From Sophora flavescens (lineage: Eukaryota; Streptophyta; Magnoliopsida; Fabales; Fabaceae): a stretch of DNA of 64,000 bases. Shown here piece by piece: positions 13,087 to 24,468 of this stretch. The notes beneath the pieces were generated by a model, which worked only from the letters and a program-made list of their open reading frames with translations, did no database searches and was not told the DNA's origin. Position numbers and translations under genes: made by a program. The stretch lies in NCBI GenBank assembly GCA_030762895.1, contig CM061062.1, positions 233,853,879-233,917,878 of the forward strand, in the 5' to 3' direction. The stretch's first letter is position 1, and the number at the start of each line of letters is the position of its first letter.

Positions 13087-13089
13087 CAA

Positions 13090-16000
13090 TGTAAAACCCT
13101 CCCTTGGGCATTACCTTCTAAACACGTGCGAAAATAAAATTAAAAGATAAGTTGCTGGTGCTTTCTGAAAATAATTTATTTAAGTACATAAGTGTCTGAA
13201 ATTGGGTGTAAAATTTTTTCTTTTGTCACGACTCCACACCTAAACCATAATCAACCCACAAACTTACTATCATAGCTTGGCAAGCCTATTTAATTTAAAG
13301 GATATACTTAAATACAAGATAGTAGTTTTACAAAAATTTCGACAGAGTCTCCTCTGTAATTCGGACATCCCAAAGAAAATAACACCTGTTAAAATGATTA
13401 CATTTTCACTCCAGAATTATAGCTACACTAAATTCAACCAGGCATCAATACATAAAAATAATAGTTATAGCCATAAGCTTTACAAAACCAAAAGAAATAG
13501 ATTAGATTTTCATTCAAAAGATAGGCTCTCCGAGCCTCAAACGTTCCATTATAAAATAAAGGCTCTCTGAGCCAAACTCATACATACTATCAAAATAATC
13601 TAAGTCTTAACCCTAAGCTGGTCGTTCTAAGAGTTATTCCGCAAGTAATACCTCATCAAGCAACTAGATCTAAGTCTCTGAGTGATTAGACAGACTCCTC
13701 TCGCACCATCTCGTGTTAAAGTACCCAGGGTACAATATCGAACTTAGAAAAATCCTGAAATGTGTGTGTAAGGGTGAGACGCCAATATATGGTTTTAACA
13801 CAATAACTAAATGCGCGACACCACATAACACATATACATTTACCACACAAGCATTTATAAACTAATAATTTATCAATGGGTTCTACACCCCAAACGTCAT
13901 CGTTTAAAATTTATGCATGAACACTTCAAAACATCATCTAAACATTCATACCTAATCTCCGGAGATCCCCAACGTCATTTAAAATGAGCTGATCAGGCTC
14001 GATTGCCAAAAGAGGCACGTCGATTTTTTTCATTGTACGTCGATTGCCAAGGGCACAATGAACACGTCGATTTCATGAATATCATAAGATACCATGATTC
14101 CATTGTATGTCGATTGCCCAAAGGCACAATGAATACGTCGATTACATGGATATCATAAAATACCCTGATTTCATTGTACGTCGATTGCCTTGAGCACAAT
14201 GAATTTCATTGTACGTCGATTGCCCAAAGGCACAATGAACACGTCGATTTCAGGAATATCATAAAGATACCATGATTAACAAATACGTCGAGACATGAAT
14301 ATCACCAAGATATCATGATTAACCTCATAGGCACGTCTGCCGAATATGCATGCAAAACATTTTATTCTCGTCATTTTTCTTTGTGTTCGATCTTTCCTTT
14401 GCCGAACCTCAAAATGGCTTACGACTCACATAGTTTTAAATCACCTTTAAAACTTTTATCACAACACAGGACCTCACCGTCCGAGTGCTCAATCACGACA
14501 CCTCTCGACCGGTGCACCAGTCTTAGGTTCGTGGTACAAGAAACATCTTCAATGTTTCAACATGGTATACCTCATGTATACAATATAGGCCCTCAAAGTC
14601 CAAATGACTGAGTCCATCACAACACAGAACCTTAGTACCCCGACGTCTCGGTTACTAAGTTCCACACCACTTTTAACACTAAATCAGTTTTGCTTTCATA
14701 AATTCTTTTTCCAAAATTGGATTCATCAATAAAATCCTTAAATAATAAAACTTGGTTTTCACAAATGTGAGTCACTTGAGGTTTTAACTTCCTTACAATA
14801 TGTACTGCCATTTCAAAATACTTACCTTCTACGTTTTTCCAAATCTGTCATCAATTATCACTTTTAAAGCTTCTCAAGCCAAAACATAGTTTTTCCACGG
14901 AAACAATTTTCTAAAATCATGATTAACTTCTTTTCAATAATTAATTTCATAAAATAACTTTGTATAATATTACAAACTTTCTTACATAAAAATTAGCAGT
15001 ACTTAAACATTTTCACAATTTCGCTCTCATTGTGACTCAAGTTACTTTAACACTAATAAATCATCAACATCAAAACTCCTCATTTTTCCAAAATAATACT
15101 TTCCACCACTATTATATTCCAACGTTTCCCATAAAACATTGAATATAATTTACACAGTTTATTAAAGCTTTTATCTGATTAGTCGGGTGTGCACTGACCA
15201 CAGTCAGGCTTCTCAAACAACACTCACAAGCAACATTCAACAACTATCAACGTTATACCACCAAACAAATCATGCATCATACCAATATCATATACAAATA
15301 ATCAAATAAGTTAAAACAGATCATCCAGCACAACATAAACCACATAATCAGATAACCACAACCACATCAATTATACATACTACACAACAAGCAAATGGTT
15401 ATTGAGAAAAATCCATCAGGCAAGCTCCCCTTACCTTTGAAGACAAGTAAAGGATCCTCGTCCTAATGCCCACGTTAGCTCATATCTACTCCATCAAGCA
15501 AGCATAGCCGTGTCCAAACGTCTCAAAGAGTATATCCAACATCGCGCAACAACCAGAAATCAAGAAATCAATTTCACATAATCAAACACATATTCTAACT
15601 TTATCTAAACACTTATTCTAATTACCAAACAAGGTTATTTTTAAGGAAAATCATGTTTGAAGCTCACGCTTCCTAATACCCTTTTAGGAAACTTTGTTTT
15701 GATTAAAAGATCTTGAAAAAGAACTTTGGAAATCATCCATTAAGAGTCCTAATTGCACTAAATCATAATTAACTTCACAAAAACATACCCAAATTTAAAT
15801 CAAATTAAATTGGGGTTTTAGGGCTCCTTATTAAAATTTAGGGAAAACTCATAATAATGAAATTGGTTTAGGGAAACACAAACTCACAGTCCCAATCTCA
15901 TAAAACAACCTTAAATTTCAAAATTAAAATCTGAAATCAAAGGGTTAGGGTTAGGGTTTCAAATCAGATTTTGGGGGTTTTGAATCTGAGACACTTAGAG

Positions 16001-16968
16001 AGGTTTTGACTCACCCAAGCTTGAAAACAACTTGAAGGTGGTGCTGTGGTGCTCCTTGCGGCGACGAACGGCGGCCATGGCGGAGGACGGCGGTGGATCA
16101 AGGTTCTACAACAACCATGGACAAAAGAGATGAGAGAAAACATAAAAGAAGGAGATTCAACACTTAAGGGTGGTAGAACCACCATGAACGGCGGTTAAGG
16201 GAGCTTACCACGGCTGGGAACGGCGGTTCTGACGCGAGACAGCAGCAGCCGTGGCGAGGAACGGGTCGTCTGCTCTCGCCGTGCGGTGGCCGAACGGCGG
16301 CCTCAGGGGTGGTCGCGCGACGGAGAAGAAGGAAGGAAGGAAGGTGGGTGATGAAGATGATGTTGAGATGGGAGGAAGAAGAAGAAAAGAAAAGGAAGAA
16401 AGAAAGAAGAAAAAGTTGCAGAGAAGGAGAAGAAAAAAGAGAGATGGCGTCGAGAATGAGAGAGAGAAAAGTGAGGAATTTTCGTTTTTAAACTAGTTAC
16501 TTAGTGATAGGTACAAAATGAGTGATAAATATTAGTCCTAAAATAAACATGTTTTTACTTTTTAGAATCTAAAAATAAAGATTGATAAGGATATGATTTC
16601 GAAATTCAAATTAGAGTAAAGATTAATAATTGAACTGATCCACTAAGAAAATACTCAGTCCAATATTTAATCTCCGAAAATTACCAAACCAAAATATTCT
16701 TAACTCTAAAATTAAATAGAATAGGAATATGAAAATACTTTTCTCTTAATCATATTATTTAAAATATTTTTCTGTACTGGTTTAATAGTGACAATAACGT
16801 AATTATTGTCTAGTAAGCGTGCATTCACTGAACTAAGTCAGTGCTAACGCACCCAATAAAATAATTTGAAGAGAGTAATTTAATTACTCAGACTAAACCA
16901 CATAACATAATAAACTTAAACATCCAAATAAAATAATTAATCCTAAGTGTAAAAACTAGGGTGTTACA
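13090..16968 (-). mobile_element. Complete LTR (right copy, 5' end of the composite element)
   Basis: This 3879-bp LTR has the same length as the middle one. Its minus-strand start (TGTAACA, 16968) abuts the Athila-like RT sequence and so marks the outer 5' end of the composite element. The five bases beyond it (AATCT, 16969-16973) are the candidate target-site duplication, but the partner lies outside the window. The 70-bp repeat array recurs at 13998-14296. Confidence 0.88.
13998..14296. repeat. ~70-bp tandem repeat inside the LTR, right copy
   Basis: Same array as at 6437-6735; unit starts fall at 14030, 14101, 14172 and 14207, with one C-to-T change in the ACGTCGAT core at 14108. Confidence 0.75.
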
Positions 16969-17612
16969 AATCTCGCGAACGCAAGATGGGTAAGGCAATG
17001 TAGAAATCACATCAATTTTAGCAGGATCTACTGAAATACCCTCCTTAGAAATAATATGCCCCAACACAATCCCCTGTTCAACCATAAAATGACACTTTTC
17101 ATAGTTCAAAACAAGGTCAGTTTCAATGCATCTTTCTAAAACCAAATTCAGACTATGCAAGCATGCATCAAATGAGGAACCATATACAGTGAAATCATCC
17201 ATGAACACTTCCATGTAATTTTCAATAAATTCAGTAAAAATGCTAATCATGCATCTCTGTAAAGTGCCAGGAGCATTGCAAAGGCCAAATGGCATCCTCC
17301 TGTGGGCACGTGAAAGTGGTCTTTTCCTGATCCTCTGGTGCAATGTGGATCTGAAAGTATCCGGAAAAGCCATCAAGAAAACAGTAATGGGATTTACCAG
17401 CCAGCCGTTCGAGCATCTGATCGATGAACGACAAAGGAAAGTGATCCTTTCGAGTGGCCTGGTTCAACCTCCTATAATCAATACAAACTCTCCAGCTATT
17501 CTGGACTCTAGTGGGGACAAGTTCATCATTTTCATTTCTTACCACTGTGAGGCCAGATTTCTTGGGTACAACTTGCACTGGGCTCACCCAAGTACTATCA
17601 GAGATGGGGTAT
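16969..17612 (-). pseudogene. pol: Athila-like reverse transcriptase, middle part (interrupted both sides)
   Basis: Minus-strand RT of a Ty3/gypsy element of the Athila group. Reading leftward from 17612 it shows STWVSPVQVVPKKSG, the WRVCIDYRRLN block, YCFLDGFSGYFQI (first catalytic Asp), then MPFGLCNAPGT and the catalytic FMDDF block (about 17190-17205). A frameshift near 17310 separates the two halves. At 16969 the Tekay-derived composite breaks the gene after LPYPSCVRE. The preceding part of the same gene lies at 24469-25131, beyond the gag-only insertion. The rest of pol (RNase H, integrase) is not in the window. Non-functional as it stands. Confidence 0.85.
17571..17612. repeat. 42-bp target duplication, left copy
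   Basis: The 42 bases directly before the gag-only element's 5' LTR are repeated exactly at 24469-24510, directly after its 3' LTR. The segment encodes part of the YPISDSTWVSPVQVV stretch of the host RT. LTR retrotransposons usually make 4-6-bp duplications, so this length is abnormal. Confidence 0.85.
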
Positions 17613-19049
17613 TGATAAGCCTTTGGCTTATCTAGTTTTATAACTAGATGGATTGTGGTTTTTGTGCAAATTATTCGTGTTCAAACTCGTTTTCGCCCAA
17701 ATTTGGCCTTGTTTTGTTCCTAAGTAGACTTTTACTCGTTCTAGGCATTTTTAGTAGTTTTTAGTCTGTTTTGAATAGAATTACGCTTTTTGTGTCTTTT
17801 TATTATTTCAGGTTAGAAGTGAAGCTCCGGGAGTCAAGGAAAGTCAAGAAATAGTGGAAATTACCATTCTGGAGATGCTCGCCCCGCGAGTAGATGCTCG
17901 CCTCGCGAGCCTGAAGATCAGCAAAACAGCAACAGTCATCAATTCTGGTCAGCCTCGCGAGAGTATTCTCGCCCCGCGAGAGTCTGAAGACCCTGGAAGA
18001 CAGAGACCATCACGACCTAGCCGTGATGAAGGTCACGGTTGTGACAGATTAAGGTTTGAAGACTCGCCCCGCGAACACACTGTCGCCTCGTGAGAATCCA
18101 AAATTAAAAGCGCGCCAAAACTAATATTCGCGTCGCGAGAGTAAGCTCGCCCCGCGAGCGGGCGAGAAACAGAATCCCTATATATTGCTGTTTCAGATCA
18201 GATTTGAAGGGGGGATGATCCAGATACGGATCCAAGTTTTTCCACTTGTTTTAGATCAGTTTTAGGACGAATCCTTGTTTCTGGAGCTGCGTCTCCCTTC
18301 TCTTTTCTTTTCTTATTTTATTATGGAGATTATTGCCGATTGTCCGTTTGTCGTAACGGGCATGAGGAACTAATCCCCTCGTCTAGGGGATCGATGAAGC
18401 CACCCATGACGGTATAGTGTTCATGTGATGTATGTTTTTCTCCCCTTTAATTCAATTATTGTTTTCCAATTCTGAATTCATTGTGTCGATTATATGCATG
18501 CGTGATCGACTAGTTAAACGTGTTGAGGCTGAGAGGCGATTCGCGTTTTAGAACTTGAATTGGGATCATCGATCGAATATTGCATGAGAGTGAGTAGGAG
18601 ATCGGTGCAACCGTATAGGGAACAAGATTTAATAGAATTTGATGATTAGGATTATGAGACCTAGTAAGTAATTAATCCAATCTTCGAATACGTCCTATTG
18701 AGCACGACAGTGGATATAGGAGAAATTGGGGGTCCCGGTTGACATTGTAATTGATCTTAGGGAGGAATACATCATCACTTGGGTACTATGCATGATTGGG
18801 TAGGTGGATTTGAGACCGTAGATATTTTAATTCCTGATTTTTAATACCTTAGCGTTATTTGATTTGTTATTTGAATTGCGATCTTAATCTCTCCCTCTCG
18901 ATCACCTTCTGTTACTTGACCAAACGTATTGGATTTCTCACGAATTAGTTGAATTGGTAGCCCAATCCCTAAGTTCGACCTCGGTAATTACTTACCGTGT
19001 TTATTTTATTACTTGCGACGACCCGGTACACTTGCCGGGTACATCAACA
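17613..19049 (+). mobile_element. 5' LTR of the gag-only element
   Basis: Starts TGATAAGCC and ends CATCAACA directly before the primer site. It contains four paired CpG-rich palindromic modules (17876-18175) and a TATATATT motif near 18179. Its tail, CAC-TTGCCGG-GTAC, is close to the tail of the solo LTR at 42358-43952, which links the families. No ORF here is supported. Confidence 0.88.
17876..18175. repeat. CpG palindromic module array in 5' LTR
   Basis: Contains repeated CTCGCCCCGCGAG / CTCGCCTCGCGAG units in pairs separated by about 7-10 bp, plus one TCACG..CCGTGATGAAGGTCAC unit at about 18010-18045. The same layout occurs in the 3' LTR at 23292-23590. It may be a regulatory region of the LTR, but that is only inferred. 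Confidence 0.7.
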
Positions 19050-19054
19050 AGTTT

Positions 19055-19072
19055 TTGGCGCCGTTGCCGGGG
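19055..19072 (+). other. Primer-binding site (tRNA-Asp type)
   Basis: TGGCGCCGTTGCCGGGGA lies six bases after the 5' LTR end. This is the primer site typical of Athila/Tat-group gypsy elements. The Athila-like host carries the same sequence on the minus strand at 27343-27360. Confidence 0.85.
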
Positions 19073-19190
19073 ATTGGCACAGCCAGTTTTCCTAATTTTT
19101 AGGAAATTTGATTGATTGGTTAAGTTGATTTTATTTTTATTTTTATTTTTGCTATTTATTTATTATTTCTCTCTACTTCTTTGATTCCAC

Positions 19191-21259
19191 TTGGTCTTGC
19201 CGTGTTTTTGTATGCGAGGTACCCTTTCACAAGAGGACCTGCTATTTGATTCGGAGATCACCAAGACCGAGAAGCGCTTAAGGAAGGAAGTCAGAGAAAG
19301 AAAAAGGCTTGAAGCGAGTAATCTTGAGAGGATGGCCGAAGAAAATCCTCCTCCTCCTCCTCCTCGTTACAAGCCTCTCTTCGAATACAGTCTACCCAAC
19401 TTGGGGGATTGTGATTCTTCCATCGTGAGAGGCAACCAAAATACAGACTCCTTCAGAGTGGAAGGATGTGTCACAGCCTATATTCGTGAGAATCAGTTTG
19501 ATGGGAGTGGTAGACAAGACCCTCACAGGCACATCACCCAATTCCTTGAAGCTTGTGACTTACAGAAGACAAGAGGAGTCTCACAAGATGAGTTTCGCTT
19601 GCTACTTTTCCCTCTCTCTCTTAGGGATGTCGCTCGCGATTGGTTTGACAGCTTGGATAGGAACAGTATCACAACTTGGGAGCAAATGGCACAAAAGTTC
19701 CTAATTAAGTATTTTCCTCCTCAGAAAGCGGCACAAGCAAGAGTGGCTGTTACATCTTTCAGACAGACAGAGGATGAAACTTTTAATGAAGCTTGGTAAA
19801 GGTACAACGTGCTCTTGAGAAGATGTCCTTCAGCTTTCTTTGACCCGGTCTCCAAGGTTCAACATTTCTTTAACGGGTTAAGGGGACGCTATCAGATGAA
19901 TTGTGATGCCGCAGCTGGCGGTTCCTTCTCCTTTTTATCAGCTGAGGATGGATGGGCATTATTAGAAAAGAGTCGTACAATGATTACAACCGTGGTAGGG
20001 AGACCTGAAGTGGAGTCAGTTCTGCAACAATGGAAGCCATTCTAGAGCAAGTTAAATCGTTGAAGATGCAAGTTGCGACTTTGTCAGAGAACAAGAAGGT
20101 TAATGCGGTACACGAGGGAATGCCTCCGGGTTGTGATAATTGTAGTGGAAATCATGACACTCAGAGCTGTCCTTTCTACTTCTCTCAAGAACATGTAGAC
20201 TCATGCCACAATTTTGATGACAGTGTGCCCCAGAACAATTATCAGAGGAACAGACAGAATGACTACAGTCAGAATCAGAATAGGGGGTATATGAGGAGAG
20301 ACCATCCGGGTTTCGCTTGGAGTGATGCTAGTGGTGGTCTAACCGGGCAACAACCTCAACAGGGTCTGAGGCCAAACATTGGAATCCAGCAGCGCAATAC
20401 TCAGCAGGCTCTTCCGGGGTCTAATCAATTGCAAATAACATATGGTGGAAGGCAGCCTTGGGAATTGGCTTTTGAGAAGATGAGCGCGACAGTTGACAAG
20501 GTGAGTGCAACAGTTGACAAGTTGGCAATCAACACAGACAAGGTGAGTGCAACAGTTGACAAGTTGGCAACGCATACAGGGGCGACAATTCACAATCTAG
20601 AGATGCAGATAGCTCAGCTCGCAAAGCAACTGAATGAGCCTCTCCCAGACACTCCCCCAGGTGATACTGAAAACAACCCTAAGAACCAATGCGAAGCCAT
20701 AACATCTAGAAGCGGTAGGGTGTTGGGATCTGATTTGGATGCAACTAGTTCTCAGGAAGTTGAGGAAAAACCACCACATGTTGAGGAAGAGGAGTTGACA
20801 AGTGACAAGGCACCGGAGCAAGGGGGTAGAGATCAAAATGCAGATAAAGTGGTAGAGGATTTCACCATGCTTGCCAAGCAACCTGAAATTACTGCATTGG
20901 ATAACTATGTTGGCTTACATGCATGTGTGGACATTGGTAAGTTAGACCCTCCCACTTGTCTGGCACACTTCCTCGTGAAAACACCATTTGGCCCGAGAGG
21001 AAGTGAGTTCATAATTACAGAGGTCAATGGAGTTTTCACACACAGGCCAGGTGGGATCATGAATAGAGTCATATTGCTCCTACAAGGGCCACTTCACAAA
21101 CCATGTGATCCTGGTGGAGGATTGGATATGATGAGCGTTTCTTGGCCCTTGTACCACAGGCTATGGGATCCAGGTGGATGCTTCTTAATAAGTCAAGCTC
21201 GGGACGTTAAACAAGCGCTACTTGGGAGGCAACCCAAGCTAGGTATCCTTTGTTTTTAG
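19191..21259 (+). pseudogene. gag: Gag polyprotein of the gag-only element (one stop, one frameshift)
   Basis: Gag forms the particle that packages element RNA. The first segment carries the retrotransposon gag domain, with ARDWFDSLDRNSITTWEQM and KYFPPQKAA (about 19630-19735). An in-frame TAA follows AW at 19797, where relatives have Glu. The frame continues to 20045 and shifts near 20020. The last segment (20030-21259) has a zinc-knuckle-like CDNC..H....C motif, a Gln/Asn-rich region, a duplicated 14-residue heptad-like repeat with VSATVDKLA (about 20500-20585), and the ITSRSGRVL motif typical of the end of Athila-type Gag. About 170 further codons follow; their last part (DVKQALLGRQP) may be a pol-tail remnant, which I could not verify. 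ATG 19191 opens the longest frame; ATG 19332 (MAEENPPPPPP) is an alternative. Confidence 0.75.
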
Positions 21260-21319
21260 TTTCTGTCATTTTCATTTATATTATAAAAAAAATAATAATA
21301 ATAATAACAAAAAAAAATC

Positions 21320-21560
21320 TTGATTCACCACGCGAATCCACAGTGGCCGCGAGAGACAGAAGCCCTGAATCTCAGAGGCTTGCTCACTTTTCTGTCTCGC
21401 GACGCGAGGTATACGTTAGCCTCGCGATTCTGGGCATCATCATCTGTTGGAATTCTAGATTCGCCTCGCGAGATACTACTCGCCTCGCCATTCTGGAAAG
21501 TGTGAATAACAATTTTCCAGGTTCGCCTCGCGAGTGGTCTCTCGCCTCGCGAATCTGCAC
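21320..21560. repeat. CpG palindromic module array, internal
   Basis: Repeats the CGCCTCGCGAG motif in pairs (for example around 21465-21490 and 21520-21550). It is the same class of unit as in the LTRs, but it lies in the internal region and therefore did not arise by LTR duplication. Confidence 0.65.
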
Positions 21561-23013
21561 TTAAGGTTTTAAGTTGCAGGAGTTCTTCCAAGATGCTATG
21601 CAACGGAAGGGAGCCCGGGAGAATAATTGGATGAGGAGGCAACCATGGAAACTTGATTAGGGAGCACCCTCTCCTCTCCTCACTTTTGTTTTGTTTTTGT
21701 TTTTGTTTTGTTTGTCGCTCTTGAATAATTTGAGAAGATCAAGAGTTTGTGTATGAATAGTGTGTCGGCAAGCTTGTTGGATTTTAATTAAATTGAGCAT
21801 AGATTGATTGCATGAATTATTTTGACCATCGATGATTTCCCCCTAGGTTCTGAAAATAGAAAAGTTGATCCCCATGTGAAAAATTGAAAATTGAATTGAG
21901 AATTTTATTGTAATTACATGATTTATGATAAGTTTGGGGTGAGGGGGTGCACACACTAGGAATTGTATCTCGGTCAAACAATTTGCAAAAATGTCCAGGT
22001 GAGGATTTGAGCCTCCAACTTTATTTTTGATTGTGTGAATCACTTTCATGTTGCACTTTCCCGAATTTGCTTGAATCTCTTTATGGTTTGCATGTCTATG
22101 TGTTGCATCAAATGATTTAGGCAATTTTCTTTGAAATAACTACTTGGCCTAAAAAGAACCATCCCGAGTGCATGTTCCCTAGTTAGCCCAGTTGAGCCTA
22201 ATTAGCCTATTGTTTCTTGATGACCCTATATTATAAGCCAAAAATATGAAAAACCATGTTAGCCCAATCTTAGGATTAGGAGAGCATGGATGCTAGCAAG
22301 AGAAGGGTTGTGAGGAACTAAGTTTGGGGTGGCTACAAGGTGGTGTGTCATTTTGGGTTGAGAAAAATAAAAATAAAGGTTGAAACCCAAGGCAATAAAA
22401 AAAAAATTGCCAAAGGAAAAGGGGCAAAACAGAAAAAAAATAGCAAGGAAAAGGCTGTAGTCACCCGAGGCAAAAAGAAAAATGGAAAAAGGAATTTGAG
22501 TGGAAGATGTGTCAAAAGCTCATGCTCTCTTAGTTCCTAGGGACTTAAGCCTAGTATCCTTGAATATCCTACCCTCAGCCAGGCCCCATTACAACCTTTA
22601 TAAGACCTTCTGATGTTGCATGCATGTTTTCGTGGGAACCATTTTTGAGATAAAAATCAAATTCATGGGAAGTGCTCTTGATATGTGAAATTGAGTGAAA
22701 AGTTGATAGCCTGGACGAATTTGAGGGAATGAGTAAAATTTTACATACCCTTGTGAGGAAGGCAATTGTTTGAAATTGGTGATCTTCCTTTTGTGTGTGA
22801 CTCTGATCCTCAACTTAGATTAATGATTGCATGAATGATGAAGTTCTCAATTGTTTAAAGTAAATGAATGTGGGGATTACACTGATGCAAGGGGGGAGAT
22901 CATTGGAGAAAAACTGTTTTGATTGAATGAAATTTGTGCGAAATCGATTGATTCCTTTAGGCTTGCCAAGTCTTGAGTCCTTTTTGAGTTTTAGCTTGCT
23001 TGAGGACAAGCAA

Positions 23014-23033
23014 GGTTTAAGTTTGGGGTGTTT
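23014..23033 (+). other. Polypurine tract of the gag-only element
   Basis: AAGTTTGGGGTG lies directly before the 3' LTR start (TGATAAGCC). The G-rich core and position fit the plus-strand primer of Athila/Tat elements. Confidence 0.7.
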
Positions 23034-24468
23034 TGATAAGCCTTTGGCTTATCTAGTTTTATAACTAGATGGACTGTGGTTTTTGTGTAAATTATTCGAG
23101 TTCAATCTCGTTTTCGCCCAAATTTGGCCTTGTTTTGTTCCTAAGTAGACTTTTACTCGTTCTAGGCATTTTTAGTAGTTTTTAGTCTATTTTGAATAGA
23201 ATTACGCTTTTTGTGTCTTTTTATTATTTCAGGTTAGAAGTGAAGCTCCGGGAGTCAAGGAAAGTCAAGAAATAGTGGAAATTGCCATTCTGGAGATACT
23301 CGCCCCGCGAGTAGATGCTCGCCTCGCGAGCCTGAAGATCAGCAAAACAGCAACAGTCATCAATTCTGGTTAGCCTCGCGAGAGTATTATCGCCCCGCGA
23401 GAGTCTGAAGACCCTGGAAGACAGAGACCATCACGGCCTAGCCGTGATGAAGGTCACGACTGTGACAGATTAAGGTTTGAAGACTCGCCCCGCGAACACA
23501 CTGTCGCCTCGCGAGAATCCAAAATTAAAAGCGCGCCAAAACTAATATTCGCGTCGCGAGAGTAAGCTCGCCCCGCGAGCGGGCGAGAAACAATCCCTAT
23601 ATATTGCTGTTTCAGATCAGATTTGAAGGAGGGGATGATCCAGATACGGATCCAAGTTTTTCCACTTGTTTTAGATCAGTTTTAGGACGAATCCTTGTTT
23701 CTGGAGCTGCGTCTCCCTTCTCTTTTCTTTTCTTATTTTATTATGGAGATTATTGCCGATTGTTCGTTTGTCGTAACGGGCATGAGGAACTAATCCCCTC
23801 GTCTAGGGGATCGATGAAGCCACCCATGGCGGTATAGTGTTCATGTGATGTATGTTTTTCTCCCCTTTAATTCAATTCTTGTTTTCCAATTCAGATTTCA
23901 TTGTGTCGATTATATGCATGCGTGATCGACTAGTTAAACGTGTTGAGGCTGAGAGGCGATTCGCGTTTTAAAACTTGAATTGGGATCATCGATCGAATAT
24001 TGCATGAGAGTGAGTAGCAGATCGGTGCAACCGTATAGGGAACAAGATTTAATAGAATTTGATGATTAGGATTATGAGACCTAGTAAGTAATTAATCCAA
24101 TCTTCGAATACGTCCTATTGAGCACGACAGTGGATATAGGAGAAATTGGGGGTCCCGGTTGACATTGTAATTGAACTTAGGGAGGAATACATCATCACTT
24201 GGGTACTATGCATGATTGGGTAGGTGGATTTGAGACCCTAGATATTTTAATTCCTGATTTTTAATACCTTAGCGTTATTTGATTTGTTATTTGAATTGCG
24301 ATCTTAATCTCTCCCTCTCAATCACCTTCTGTTACTTGACCAAACGTATCGGATTTCTCACGAATTAGTTGAATTGGTAGCCCAATCCCTGAGTTCGACC
24401 TCGGTAATTACTTACCGTGTTTATTTTATTACTTGCGACGACCCGGTACACTTGCCGGTGACCCAACA
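23034..24468 (+). mobile_element. 3' LTR of the gag-only element
   Basis: This 1435-bp LTR is nearly identical to the 5' LTR, so insertion was fairly recent. The last few bases differ (GTGACCCAACA against GGTACATCAACA). The CpG module array lies at 23292-23590. The short ORF at 23604 is not supported as a gene, as the same region of the 5' LTR does not preserve it. Confidence 0.88.

Larger units (their letters stand above)
9408..13089 (-). mobile_element. Internal domain, copy 2, of the Tekay-derived element
   Basis: This 3.68-kb stretch is nearly identical to the internal domain at 1844-5528, with the same polypurine tract and primer site. Differences are scattered substitutions and short clustered patches, for example near 11430, 12120-12235 and 12583. 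Like copy 1 it has no long ORF and carries the same RT and integrase relics. Confidence 0.82.
21260..23033 (+). other. Non-coding 3' region of the gag-only element
   Basis: This 1.77-kb stretch replaces the whole pol region of an autonomous element. It contains a CpG palindrome array (21320-21560), a T-rich tract (about 21680-21715), a purine-rich A-heavy tract (about 22340-22500) and three copies of TAAGTTTGGGGTG at 21929, 22318 and 23018. The last copy sits at the polypurine-tract position. I see no supported coding sequence on either strand. Confidence 0.7.
17613..24468 (+). mobile_element. Gag-only (TR-GAG-like) gypsy element, complete
   Basis: This 6856-bp element has two LTRs (1437 and 1435 bp), a tRNA-Asp primer site, one gag reading frame and a purine-rich tract before the 3' LTR. 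No protease, RT or integrase is present. It is inserted in the minus-strand Athila-like RT. Its LTR begins TGATAAGCCTTTGGCTTATC, close to the start of the host element's LTR (TGATAAGCCTCTGGCTCATC), so the two are relatives. Gag-only elements with this layout have been described in plants as TR-GAGs and are presumed to borrow enzymes from autonomous relatives; that dependence is inferred here. Confidence 0.85.

Noticed and set aside
1..16968. Classical LARD call (conserved non-coding internal domain)
   Set aside because: Size and lack of ORFs fit, but RT and integrase relics were found, so I describe it as a Tekay-derived element in decay.
17240..17635. 131-codon plus-strand ORF over the RT
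   Set aside because: It overlaps the minus-strand RT with clear catalytic blocks; opposite-strand shadow.
23604..23837. 77-codon ORF in the 3' LTR of the gag-only element
   Set aside because: It is part of an LTR, is not preserved in the 5' LTR copy and carries no recognisable domain.
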